From Planctomycetota bacterium (lineage in GTDB: Bacteria > Planctomycetota > E44-bin39), in the NCBI GenBank assembly GCA_004376375.1, contig SOJX01000109.1:1-33586 (forward strand): 33,586 nucleotides of DNA, written 5' to 3'. Within the stretch, counting starts at the first letter, position 1, and every line of letters begins with the position of its first letter. Shown here one piece after another: positions 21,825 through 29,498 of this stretch. A program made the translations under genes and the position numbers. The notes beneath the pieces were generated by a model. It saw nothing but the letters and a program-made list of their open reading frames with translations. It did no database searches and was not told the DNA's origin.

Positions 21825-22583
21825 ATGAAAGTTATCGCACATCGCGGTGCCGCTGCCGAGGCGCCTGAAAACACGCTTGAAGCGGTAGCACGCGCAATCG
21901 AACTGGGCGCGGATCTCGTCGAAGTCGACGTGCGCTCCACTTCGGACGGGATTCCGGTCCTGATACACGACGCCGACCTCGTGCGCACGCACAGCGTGGC
22001 GAAGCTCGTGGGCGACCTCGAGCTTTCTGAGCTTGAAAAGATCACGGCGGAGCACGGCACGGCCGTACCGACGCTTTCGATGCTTTTCGCCAGATACGGC
22101 GGCAAGGTCGATTTTATCCTGGAGATAAAGGACGCGTTGGCAACCGAGTCCGTCGTCCGGCAGATCGTTTCCGATGGCTATATCGAGAACGTGCTCGTGG
22201 CGTGTGCGAGCCTTCGCGTGCTGCGCAATGTCAAGTTTGAGATTCCCGAGATCAAGACGGGCTTTGTCCTCGGCAGCTCGGCCGACGAGGGTTTTGAGTC
22301 GAGCAAATCCCGCCACAACGGCTACGGTTTCAGCGTTTCGGAGCGCGTTCTTCCGGTAATCGACGTGATGATGCCTTACTGGCGGCTCGTGCGGCACCAC
22401 TTCGTCGCGGGCTGCAGGCGGTACGCTCTGCCGGTTTATGCATGGCTTGCACTTTTCGACGAAGACCCCGGCCCCAGGTACGATATTTTTTCGCAGATGG
22501 CCGAAGTGGGGATTGACGGCCTTGCGACAATCCGCCCGGAAGCCTTGCGCGCCCACCTGGCCGCGCCTTCGGCCGCGCACTAG
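21825..22583 (+). CDS. Glycerophosphodiester phosphodiesterase
   Basis: A 252-residue GDPD-family enzyme without signal peptide, which hydrolyses glycerophosphodiesters to glycerol 3-phosphate and an alcohol. The family's signature residues are clear: AHRG with His6 and Arg7, ENT at 15-17, EVDV with Glu33 and Asp35 (metal ligands), and His48 in VLIHD. EIK follows near 115 as the third acidic strand. The C-terminus, with VYAWLALFDE and GIDGLATIRPE, fits the family (usually TWxVN...GVDGIITDxP). The last motif has TIRPE instead of TDxP, so substrate preference may differ. The ATG follows GGGGGT. It is a single gene between a promoter and heptamer array 9. Confidence 0.93.
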   Translation: MKVIAHRGAAAEAPENTLEAVARAIELGADLVEVDVRSTSDGIPVLIHDADLVRTHSVAKLVGDLELSELEKITAEHGTAVPTLSMLFARYGGKVDFILEIKDALATESVVRQIVSDGYIENVLVACASLRVLRNVKFEIPEIKTGFVLGSSADEGFESSKSRHNGYGFSVSERVLPVIDVMMPYWRLVRHHFVAGCRRYALPVYAWLALFDEDPGPRYDIFSQMAEVGIDGLATIRPEALRAHLAAPSAAH

Positions 22584-22584
22584 C

Positions 22585-22612
22585 AGCGTCAAGCGTCGAG
22601 AGTCAAGAGTCA
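22585..22612. repeat. Heptamer array 9a, word AGMGTCR
   Basis: Four 7-nt units (22585, 22592, 22599, 22606) fit AGCGTCA, AGCGTCG and AGAGTCA twice. The array starts one base after the phosphodiesterase stop codon (TAG, 22581-22583). The word is close to that of array 11. Confidence 0.75.
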
Positions 22613-22643
22613 AAACACGCCCCGGCAATGCCGCAGTTTCGTC

Positions 22644-22672
22644 TTGCCTTACATCAAATGTGTTCGTAGAAT
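22644..22672 (+). promoter_or_regulatory. Promoter of the glycan cluster
   Basis: TTGCCT (22644-22649) and TAGAAT (22667-22672) with a 17-base spacer predict initiation near 22679 and a 72-base leader. A hairpin (aatgccgtc / ggcggcatt, 22670-22692) overlaps the -10 and the start, so it could be an operator or, in the competing reading, a terminator for the phosphodiesterase gene. Confidence 0.5.
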
Positions 22673-22709
22673 GCCGTCCAAGAGGCGGCATTTTCAGATT
22701 GCGGATTTC

Positions 22710-22737
22710 TTGCGACCTGTTACTTGCGACCTGAATT
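22710..22737. repeat. Heptamer array 9b, TTGCGAC/CTGTTAC pair
   Basis: TTGCGAC occurs twice, 14 nt apart (22710, 22724), each followed by a CTG-starting heptamer. The register is 7. It lies in the leader of the first glycosyltransferase gene, just before its ribosome binding site. Confidence 0.55.
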
Positions 22738-22750
22738 GGAAAGGAGTTGC

Positions 22751-23995
22751 GTGCACGTCGGGCTGGTTAGCCACGGTTATCCAGATAAAGGCGCCGCAGG
22801 CGGTATCGGCACGGCGACGCGCACCCTTGCGCACGCGCTGGCCTCGATAGGCCACGGCGTTACCGTTATAGCGGAAGATGAAGACGTAGGGGAAGGGCGT
22901 TTCAAAGACGGGCCTGTAAGCGTAGTGCGGTACAGGCCGGGCAGGTTTTTTTACCGCGCGGCCTTTCGTATCCTTTCCGCGCTACCGATAAGGCAGCCCC
23001 GCAAGGACCGGCTGCGGCAGCTTGTTTACTCGCTGCAGCGCGCCGCCGAGATTGACGCACTTCTGAGGCGCCTGGTGCGCGAGGAGGGGATTGAGGTCGT
23101 CGAGTTTCCCGAGTGGGATTTCCCGGCGTTTTTTTTCGTTCGCCGTCCGCCCGTGCCGGCGGTTATAAAAATCCACTCGCCGCACTTCCTCATCGAGGAC
23201 AGGCTTGCGCTTCCGCCGTATGAAAGGAATTACGCGAAGATGATGTGCGAGCGTGCCGCGCTCAGGCGCGCCGACCTGGTCGTCGGCGTCGCTTCGGCTG
23301 TTGCGCTGAGGGTTGCCCGTAAATACAATATACCCGGCAACCGTCTGGCTGTCGTGCCGCATCCGTTCAGGCTCGATGGAATCGCGGAAAAACTGCCCGG
23401 GCGTGAATCGACAGGTCTTGTCGTCCAGGTAGGAAGGATAGAGCTGACGAAGGGCGCGGATATTACCGCCAGGGCGATTCCGAAGATTCTCGAGCGCGTG
23501 CCCCGGGCCCGTTTCCGTTTTATCGGCGAACCCGGTTACCATCAGTACAGCAGACGGAATTTTACAGATACGATTCGCTCAGCTCTTGAAAAAGCCGGAG
23601 TAAGCGACAGGGTGGAATTCACCGGACTGGTCCCGCATTCTGAAGTGCCGGGCCTTCTCGCCGAGGCCGACGTTCTTCTGCTGCCCTCGCGCTTTGAAAA
23701 CTATTCGATATCACTGCTCGAGGCGATGTACGTTGGCACGGCGATCGTCGCGACGGACGTCGGCGGCAACGCGGAAGTCCTCGATGGAGGAAAGGCCGGC
23801 GTGCTGGTGCCGCCCCGCGACCCCGTCGCGCTTGCCGACGCCGCCGCTCTGCTTCTTACCAATCATGAAAAACGCGAGCGCATCCGGCGGCACGGGTGGA
23901 ACCTCGTGCGGACGCGAAACAACCTCGAGCGCATCGCCGGCAGGACGGCGGGAATTTACGGGACGCTGATTTCCATGCGGAGGCGCCGCCGATGA
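22751..23995 (+). CDS. GT4-family glycosyltransferase
   Basis: A 414-residue GT-B fold glycosyltransferase, first gene of the surface glycan cluster. GTG at 22751 is chosen because AAGGAG (22741-22746) stands 4 bases before it and the family's first strand (HVGLVSHGYPDKGAAGGIGT) then begins at once. The N-terminal acceptor domain has that GGIGT loop. The C-terminal donor domain shows VVQVGRIELTKGAD, FIGEPGYH and the E-x7-E motif region SRFENYSISLLEAMYVGTAIVATDVGGNAEVL, where the Glu residues contact the nucleotide sugar. The sugar cannot be inferred. Its stop overlaps the next start (ATGA, 23992-23995). Confidence 0.93.
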   Translation: MHVGLVSHGYPDKGAAGGIGTATRTLAHALASIGHGVTVIAEDEDVGEGRFKDGPVSVVRYRPGRFFYRAAFRILSALPIRQPRKDRLRQLVYSLQRAAEIDALLRRLVREEGIEVVEFPEWDFPAFFFVRRPPVPAVIKIHSPHFLIEDRLALPPYERNYAKMMCERAALRRADLVVGVASAVALRVARKYNIPGNRLAVVPHPFRLDGIAEKLPGRESTGLVVQVGRIELTKGADITARAIPKILERVPRARFRFIGEPGYHQYSRRNFTDTIRSALEKAGVSDRVEFTGLVPHSEVPGLLAEADVLLLPSRFENYSISLLEAMYVGTAIVATDVGGNAEVLDGGKAGVLVPPRDPVALADAAALLLTNHEKRERIRRHGWNLVRTRNNLERIAGRTAGIYGTLISMRRRRR

Positions 23996-25122
23996 AGCTG
24001 CTTATCGTCTATTACGGCTGGACCGACCCCGACCATGACACGCAGCTGCCCCTGTTCAGGGAACTGGCGGCGCGCCTCGATTTCCTTTACGTGCGGGAGC
24101 CGATTCCTTTCAGAAAGATTCTGCAGCGTCGCGGCGAAGCCCGCCTGACCGAGCGGTCCGACGGCCTTTTCCACATTGAGCCGGTTTCCGTTCTGCCGTT
24201 CGGCAGGCGGCCGGACGTGCTGCAGAAGAACTATATGCGCGGCGGGCTCCGGCGCGCACTTGAAAGTTTCCCCGGCCGCAGGCGCGTCGTCATGGCGTGC
24301 AGGCCGAAAATGCACGTGCTGAAAAAAATGGCGGACGAGAAGATTTTTATTTACGATTGTTACGACGATTATGTTTTCTATAAAAAGAAAGCTGCCGAGC
24401 AGGAACTCGTCCGGTCTGAAGAGCGGAAAATGCTTGCTGTTGCCGACGCCGCCTTTTGCACGGCCGATACCCTTGTGGAAAAGTGCCGCGTCGGCGCCGG
24501 GCAGACGTTTAAAGTCCCGACAGGCGTGAATTTTGAAATGTTCAGTAATCCCGGTGAAGAACCGGCCGACATCCGTGAAATACCCCGTCCGCGGATTGGG
24601 ACGATAGGCAAATTCAACCGGCGGGTCGACCTGGGTCTGATTGCCTCGGCCGCGGACGCACGGCCAGACTGGTCGTTTATTCTCGTCGGCCCGGTTTTCT
24701 CGCAGGATAGAAGTTTCGACCGGGCTTTTAAGAAACTTGTCCGCGAGCGCTCCAACGTGTATCATCTCGGCGGCAAGCCTTACGAAACGCTGCCCGACTA
24801 CCTTGCGGCTTTCGATGCGGCGATTGTGCCGTATGCGCTGGGCGAAGTCACGCAGGGCGTCAGTCCGCTGAAGATTTACCAGTTCTGTGCGCAGGGTAAG
24901 CCGGTTGTCGCGACGCCTCTGCCCGAGGTGGAGAAACATTCGGACTTTGTTGAAGTTGCGAAAGGCGCGGACGCCTTTATCGAGGCAATCGAGCGCGCGC
25001 TTGAAGAAAGCGACGCAGGGCTGGTGGAAAAGCGGGTTGAATACGCCCGCGCGAATACGTGGGCTTCCCGGGCAGAGCAGGTAATCGAAATTATCCGCAA
25101 GCTGCTTGAGGGTGTGAGTTGA
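23992..25122 (+). CDS. Glycosyltransferase, GT4-like
   Basis: A 376-residue GT-B glycosyltransferase. The frame is open upstream to 23896 but ATG 23992 overlapping the previous stop gives the natural first strand MKLLIVYYGWTDPDHD. Later segments, DCYDDYVFY in the middle, GTIGKFNRRVDLGLI in the donor domain and VPYALGEVTQGVSPLKIYQFCAQGKPVVATPLPEV near the end, match GT4-like proteins such as those using GDP- or UDP-sugars. The E-x7-E motif is replaced by SPLKIYQFCAQG, the form seen in the TuaH-like group. The next gene starts on a TTG overlapping its TGA. It is part of the glycan operon. Confidence 0.9.
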   Translation: MKLLIVYYGWTDPDHDTQLPLFRELAARLDFLYVREPIPFRKILQRRGEARLTERSDGLFHIEPVSVLPFGRRPDVLQKNYMRGGLRRALESFPGRRRVVMACRPKMHVLKKMADEKIFIYDCYDDYVFYKKKAAEQELVRSEERKMLAVADAAFCTADTLVEKCRVGAGQTFKVPTGVNFEMFSNPGEEPADIREIPRPRIGTIGKFNRRVDLGLIASAADARPDWSFILVGPVFSQDRSFDRAFKKLVRERSNVYHLGGKPYETLPDYLAAFDAAIVPYALGEVTQGVSPLKIYQFCAQGKPVVATPLPEVEKHSDFVEVAKGADAFIEAIERALEESDAGLVEKRVEYARANTWASRAEQVIEIIRKLLEGVS

Positions 25123-26318
25123 GGTGTCTTTTTATAAATGACCACATCGGCGCCTACGGCGGCGTCGAGCGCTATATCTCGCTTGTCAGCGTGGCGCTTG
25201 AAAAACGCGGCTTCGAGATCGCCTATCTGCACACGCGGATCGGGCAGCGCACGACCGCGGGCCGCAGGCAGGCGTGGCACGTGCCCGCCGTGGAAGCGCA
25301 TCCGCGGCGCCTTGCGGGCCCGGTGAAAGAGCGCATCCGGGAAATCCTCGACGGCTGGCAGCCCGACGTTATTTTCTGGCACAATCTTTCTCACCCCGGC
25401 CTGCTCCAATTCTGTCTCGAGATAAGGCCTGTCGTAATTTTCCAGCACACGCTCGATGCGGTCTGCCCCGGCGGCAGAAAATTCCTTCCGGGCGGCGCCT
25501 CCTGTGAATCGACGATGGGAGCGGCGTGCCTGCTTAAGCCGTTTTATGCCGGCTGCGCGTCGAGGCGGCCCTGGCGGCTTTTCGGGGCGTTTCGGCGCGT
25601 GCGGAAAATGCAGAACCTGATGAGCCGGGCTGCCGGCATTGTGGTCGCGAGCGAGTTCATGGCGGGGAGGCTTGCCGAGGTCGGAATTCCCCGCGACGGC
25701 GTCGAGGTCATACCGCTGTTTGCATCCCCAAGGGCGTTTGCCGCCCAGATGACGGACCCCGAATCCAGCAACCGCCTTTTCTGCGTAGGCCGTTTCGTGC
25801 CGGGAAAGGGGCATGCCCGTCTGCTCGAAGCGCTCACGGGAGTGGAACAGCCTTTCAAACTGGTACTTGCCGGTGAGGGACCGAACCGGCCGAAGCTGGA
25901 GAGCCTTGCGGCGGCGCTGCCCGAGGGCAGCGTCGAAATGCTCGATTATCTCGGCGAAAAGAGGATGAGCGCCGAGTACATGAAGGCCGCGTTTTTTGTT
26001 TTCCCCTCGATTCTTCCCGAGCCCTTCGGGTTGGCCGGCGTCGAAGCCATGGCCCACGGGCGGCTGGTCGTTACCTTCGACGTCGGCGGCGTAGGCGAAT
26101 GGCTGGTGCCGGACGGGGACGCGCCGACGGGCGTCCTGGTTCCCTGCGGCGACATGGAGGCGTTTCGCTCAGCACTCGAGCGGATGCTGTCCGGCCCCGA
26201 GACCATGTTCGAAATGGGGGCAGCGGCAAGGCGGGTGGCAAAGGAGCGTTTCACCCTTAGCAGGCATGCGGAAAAGCTTATGCCTGTGCTTCAAAAAGCG
26301 GCCAAAGGGAAACCATGA
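25119..26318 (+). CDS. Glycosyltransferase GT4 with cysteine cluster
   Basis: A 399-residue GT-B glycosyltransferase starting with TTG (25119-25121) inside the previous stop, with GAGGG about 7 bases upstream. Features are FINDHIGAYGGVERYI at the N-terminus and VASEFMAGRLAEVGIP in the linker. The donor domain has FCVGRFVPGKGHARLLEAL and LVLAGEGPN, followed by FPSILPEPFGLAGVEAMAHGR with the E-x7-E pair. Between about 110 and 150 it has a Cys motif (CPGGRKFLPGGASCESTMGAACLL, then AGC) that recurs in a GT4 subgroup and may bind metal or hold a loop. It overlaps the following membrane gene by 4 bases (ATGA). Confidence 0.92.
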   Translation: MRCLFINDHIGAYGGVERYISLVSVALEKRGFEIAYLHTRIGQRTTAGRRQAWHVPAVEAHPRRLAGPVKERIREILDGWQPDVIFWHNLSHPGLLQFCLEIRPVVIFQHTLDAVCPGGRKFLPGGASCESTMGAACLLKPFYAGCASRRPWRLFGAFRRVRKMQNLMSRAAGIVVASEFMAGRLAEVGIPRDGVEVIPLFASPRAFAAQMTDPESSNRLFCVGRFVPGKGHARLLEALTGVEQPFKLVLAGEGPNRPKLESLAAALPEGSVEMLDYLGEKRMSAEYMKAAFFVFPSILPEPFGLAGVEAMAHGRLVVTFDVGGVGEWLVPDGDAPTGVLVPCGDMEAFRSALERMLSGPETMFEMGAAARRVAKERFTLSRHAEKLMPVLQKAAKGKP

Positions 26319-28141
26319 CCGCAATTACCCTCATAATACTGTTTGCGGCCGGCTCATACGGTTGCGGGCTTCTGCTGCTTCCGCTGTTCAGAATCAAGGT
26401 GCACGGGTGGATTGAGGAAATCACCCTTTCAGCGGCGGTCGGGCTGGGCGCGCTCGGGCTCGTTGTCATGGCGATGACCATGGCGCACCTGCTTTCGACT
26501 GCCGCGCTGGTGGCCCTGACCGTAATCTACCTGCTGGCCGGAGCGACGGGTATTGCGCTTCGGCGCCGCCCCGAGCGACTGGGCGGCGGGCAAAAGACCG
26601 AGCCGGTATTGGGATGGGAGATCGGCGTTGCGATTTACATCGGCATCTTTTTTGTGTTTGCAATCGTTTTCTGTTTCGTGCCTTCCTGGCGTCCCGATGA
26701 AATACTTTACCATCTGGCAATACCCAAAGTTTTCCTGAAGAACGGCGGGGTTAAGTTCGTCCCGACGGTATGGCAGGCGAATTACCCTCTTTTCACCGAA
26801 ATGTATTTCCTTATCGGTATGGCGCTTCAGGGTCAGACGCTTGCAAAGCTTTTCTCATGCCTTATCGGGGTGCTTTTCCTCGGCTCGGCCTGGTGCCTTT
26901 CGCGAAGGATCTACGGGCGGGAGGCCGGCGCCCTTACCGTGCTCATACTTGTCGCCATCCCAATGGTTTTCAACCAGTCGTCAACCACCTTCGTGGACGT
27001 TGCCGTAACGGCATGGCTGGTTCTTGCCTCCTATGTCTGCGCCGTATACCGGGAGGAGCCGAGCTACCGGACGGCGCTGCTGGCAGGCCTTTTCGCGGGC
27101 TGCGCCGCGGGCTCGAAACTGCCCGCGATGCTCGGGATGTTTTTTGTCGCCGCGGTTATCCTGGTTCTTGGATTAATGAAAAAAGGGAAAGCTTTTTCTC
27201 TTCTCGCCATGTGCCTGACGGGGGGCGTGGCCTTGCTCGTGGCGGCGCCGTGGTATGTGAAAAACCTTGTACTGACCGGCAATCCCCTGTGGCCTTTCGG
27301 GCAGAGCATCTTCGGCGGCGATTACCTCACGCGGGAAGTCGTAGCGACGCTGCATACGGAAATAAGTCTTTTTGGAGAACCGAAAACCCTTAAAGCGTTT
27401 TTAAAGTTCCCATATTTAATTCTCCATGACTTTACCCCTTTGCTTGTTCTCGGCCTTGCCATGCTGCCTTTCGTCCGTGAGCGGCGGAAGGAAACAATCT
27501 TTCTTATCTGTACGGCCGCGCTTTTTACCGGTATCTATTTCTGGATCAACTCTCAGCTCAGGTTCATTCTTATCGTTGCCGTGCTCCTTGCTGTTTCCGG
27601 TGGAGCGGTCTTCAGTTTGAAGAGCATGCGGAAGAACATAACATATGCCGTTATTCTGATTGCGGCCATATTTGCATTTTACAGGGCGGAACGCCACCCG
27701 GCAAAGAGGCTGATTGAAGAAGGCCGGGGGATTACGGACCGTGAGGGCATCCTGGGTGAAAGGGTTTCTGAATACAGAGACTACGTGAAGATGAACCGGA
27801 CTTTGCCCGAAGGTGCGCTGGTGATGCTTCATGCCGAGGCGCCCTATTATCTCGACCGCGATTGGTTTCGCGCCTACCTCGGCGAGCAGGCGTACGTTGA
27901 TTTCACCCGATTGGATTCGGAAGAAGCACTTATCGCGCGGATCAGGGAGGTCGGCGTCACCCATGTTTATGTCAATAAACGATCGTCGCACGTTTCCAGG
28001 CTGTTCCCGGGAGTGAAGGTGCAAAAGCGTATTTACGAAATGGGGAAATCGGGCAAGCTGAGCATTGTGTTTGAAACGAATTACTCGGCCCTGTTCAGCG
28101 TCAGTCGTCAGGCGCCGGGCGCCGGGCGTCAAGAGGAATAA
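26315..28141 (+). CDS. GT-C/GT39-like membrane glycosyltransferase, repeat-encoded C-terminal tail
   Basis: A 608-residue protein with about ten transmembrane helices in the first 460 residues and a soluble C-terminal domain. The first extramembrane loop holds SWRPDEILYHLAIPKVF with Asp128-Glu129, the acidic pair expected in lipid-phosphate-sugar dependent GT-C enzymes of the ArnT/PMT type. FNQSSTTFVDVAVTAW and GNPLWPFG also fit. It would use a polyprenyl-phosphate sugar at the outer face of the inner membrane. The final residues (about VSRQAPGAGRQEE) are encoded by heptamer array 10, so the natural protein probably ended earlier or tolerates the added tail. Confidence 0.85.
   Translation: MTAITLIILFAAGSYGCGLLLLPLFRIKVHGWIEEITLSAAVGLGALGLVVMAMTMAHLLSTAALVALTVIYLLAGATGIALRRRPERLGGGQKTEPVLGWEIGVAIYIGIFFVFAIVFCFVPSWRPDEILYHLAIPKVFLKNGGVKFVPTVWQANYPLFTEMYFLIGMALQGQTLAKLFSCLIGVLFLGSAWCLSRRIYGREAGALTVLILVAIPMVFNQSSTTFVDVAVTAWLVLASYVCAVYREEPSYRTALLAGLFAGCAAGSKLPAMLGMFFVAAVILVLGLMKKGKAFSLLAMCLTGGVALLVAAPWYVKNLVLTGNPLWPFGQSIFGGDYLTREVVATLHTEISLFGEPKTLKAFLKFPYLILHDFTPLLVLGLAMLPFVRERRKETIFLICTAALFTGIYFWINSQLRFILIVAVLLAVSGGAVFSLKSMRKNITYAVILIAAIFAFYRAERHPAKRLIEEGRGITDREGILGERVSEYRDYVKMNRTLPEGALVMLHAEAPYYLDRDWFRAYLGEQAYVDFTRLDSEEALIARIREVGVTHVYVNKRSSHVSRLFPGVKVQKRIYEMGKSGKLSIVFETNYSALFSVSRQAPGAGRQEE
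28100..28134. repeat. Heptamer array 10, words GTCARNC and GCCGGGC
   Basis: Five 7-nt units (28100, 28107, 28114, 28121, 28128): GTCAGTC, GTCAGGC, GCCGGGC twice, GTCAAGA. It lies inside the 3' end of the GT-C gene, up to its stop. Confidence 0.75.
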
Positions 28142-28181
28142 ATGTTAATTTACTGCGGGGCACAACGTACGAATTTTGGCC

Positions 28182-28209
28182 TTGCGGACAATCCCAATCT
28201 CGGCATAAT
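28182..28209 (+). promoter_or_regulatory. Possible internal promoter in the glycan cluster
   Basis: TTGCGG (28182-28187) and CATAAT (28204-28209) have a 16-base spacer, upstream of the glycosyltransferase starting at 28274. The 28142-28273 gap is the only one in the cluster longer than 60 bases, so a second transcription unit starting here is plausible. Confidence 0.4.
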
Positions 28210-28273
28210 GGACCATGACAGTTATTGAAGCCGGGCTTTGCCTGAAGTTTTGTTCCAAGGCGGCAAAACCGTT

Positions 28274-29446
28274 ATGAAAATAGCGATCGTGATTTCATTT
28301 TTCCCGCCCGACCGCATCGCGGGCGCGGAGCTTGGCGCGTACTTCATGGCGCGCGAGCTTGCGCGCATGGGGCACGACGTGCACGTTATCGTAACGAGGC
28401 GCGGCGGCATGCCGCTCGGAAAAGAGCGGCGGGACGGGTTCACAATACACTGGCTGCCGTTCATCGATATTCCCGGTCTGCGGTTCGTGGGCGAGCTGTT
28501 TTTCGGCGCGCTTGCGATTGCCGATATCAGGCCCGACCTCATCCACGGGCAGTGTCTTCTGCCCGGCGGTTTCCTTGCCGCGCTCATGGGGCTTCTTCTT
28601 CGCAGGCCGTCGATTATGTATCTTTACGGCCAGGACGTGACCCATGTAAAGCCGCATTTCCGCGTTACTTTCGGCTGGTTCGCCGTCAGGTACTGCTGCC
28701 ACGTAATGGCCCAGGCAAAGCATACGTGCGAAGTCGCCATGCGGACGTACTCCGGCCGGCCGATCGAGGTGTTCTATTCGGGCATAGACCTTTCCCGTTT
28801 CCGGATTCCCGAGCGGGATTACCGCGGCGAGCTGAAGCTGCCCGCCGACGGCGTTAACGTGTTGTTCGTCGGGCGCTTCCTCGATATAAAGAATATCGAC
28901 GTACTTCTGGACGCCGTGGCGCAGGTCCGGAACGATGCCGGCGATATAAACCTGCTTCTTATCGGCACCGGGGATATAGAAGCTGCGCTCCATGCGCAGG
29001 CCGTGCGACTGGGCATTACAGATATAGTATATTTTCTCGGCACCGTCCCCAATTCGGAGATAGCGAGGTATTTCGCCTCCGCCGACATATTCGTCCTGCC
29101 GAGCAGGTCGGAATCCTTCGGACTGGTCAACGTCGAGGCGATGGCGATGGGGCTGCCGGTAATCTCGACGACCGTTATGGGAATCCCGGAAGTGGTCGAG
29201 GACGGCGTTAATGGATACCTCGTGCCGCCCGGAAAGGTCGTGCCGCTTGCGGAAAAGATTCGCGCGCTCGCAAAGGACGCCGGACTCAGGCGCCGTTTTG
29301 CAAAAGCCAACCGGGAGAAGGCCGCGCGCTACGACTGGTGCGAGATAGTGCCCGAGCTGGAGCGGCGCTACCGCCTCCTTGCTGCCGCCGGGCCGTATGC
29401 GTCGAGAGTCACGGGTCGAACGTCGGGCGTCAGGAAAATAATATAA
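28274..29446 (+). CDS. GT4-family glycosyltransferase, repeat-encoded tail
   Basis: A 390-residue GT-B glycosyltransferase. ATG 28274 gives the typical first strand (MKIAIVISFFPPDRIAGAELG); AAGGCGG lies 11 bases before it. The donor domain has VLFVGRFLDIKNIDVLLDA, LLIGTGDIEAAL and FVLPSRSESFGLVNVEAMAMGLPVISTTVMGIPEVV, containing the E-x7-E motif. The sequence resembles capsule or O-antigen enzymes of the WcaL/RfaB type. The last 15 residues (ASRVTGRTSGVRKII) are encoded by heptamer array 11a and its AT-rich centre, and the TAA stop lies in that centre. Confidence 0.92.
   Translation: MKIAIVISFFPPDRIAGAELGAYFMARELARMGHDVHVIVTRRGGMPLGKERRDGFTIHWLPFIDIPGLRFVGELFFGALAIADIRPDLIHGQCLLPGGFLAALMGLLLRRPSIMYLYGQDVTHVKPHFRVTFGWFAVRYCCHVMAQAKHTCEVAMRTYSGRPIEVFYSGIDLSRFRIPERDYRGELKLPADGVNVLFVGRFLDIKNIDVLLDAVAQVRNDAGDINLLLIGTGDIEAALHAQAVRLGITDIVYFLGTVPNSEIARYFASADIFVLPSRSESFGLVNVEAMAMGLPVISTTVMGIPEVVEDGVNGYLVPPGKVVPLAEKIRALAKDAGLRRRFAKANREKAARYDWCEIVPELERRYRLLAAAGPYASRVTGRTSGVRKII
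29400..29434. repeat. Heptamer array 11a, word NGTCNNG
   Basis: Five 7-nt units (29400, 29407, 29414, 29421, 29428) share GTC at positions 2-4 (CGTCGAG, AGTCACG, GGTCGAA, CGTCGGG, CGTCAGG). They lie within the 3' end of the glycosyltransferase gene and precede a 12-base A/T spacer (29435-29446). Confidence 0.8.
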
Positions 29447-29488
29447 CTCTTGACTCTCGACGCATGACGCCTGACGCTTGACGCTTGG
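29447..29488. repeat. Heptamer array 11b, inverted partner, word CKCNTGA
   Basis: Six 7-nt units (29447, 29454, 29461, 29468, 29475, 29482): CTCTTGA, CTCTCGA, CGCATGA, CGCCTGA, CGCTTGA, CGCTTGG. On the other strand they read GTCAAGC or GTCAGGC, the array 11a word. The pair thus forms an inverted structure around the A/T centre, as in array 4. Confidence 0.88.
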
Positions 29489-29498
29489 AAGGTGCAGA

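Noticed and set aside
23896..23991. Upstream extension of the second glycosyltransferase
   Set aside because: Arg/Ala/Gln-rich shadow of the preceding gene; the ATGA overlap start at 23992 fits the fold and the operon.
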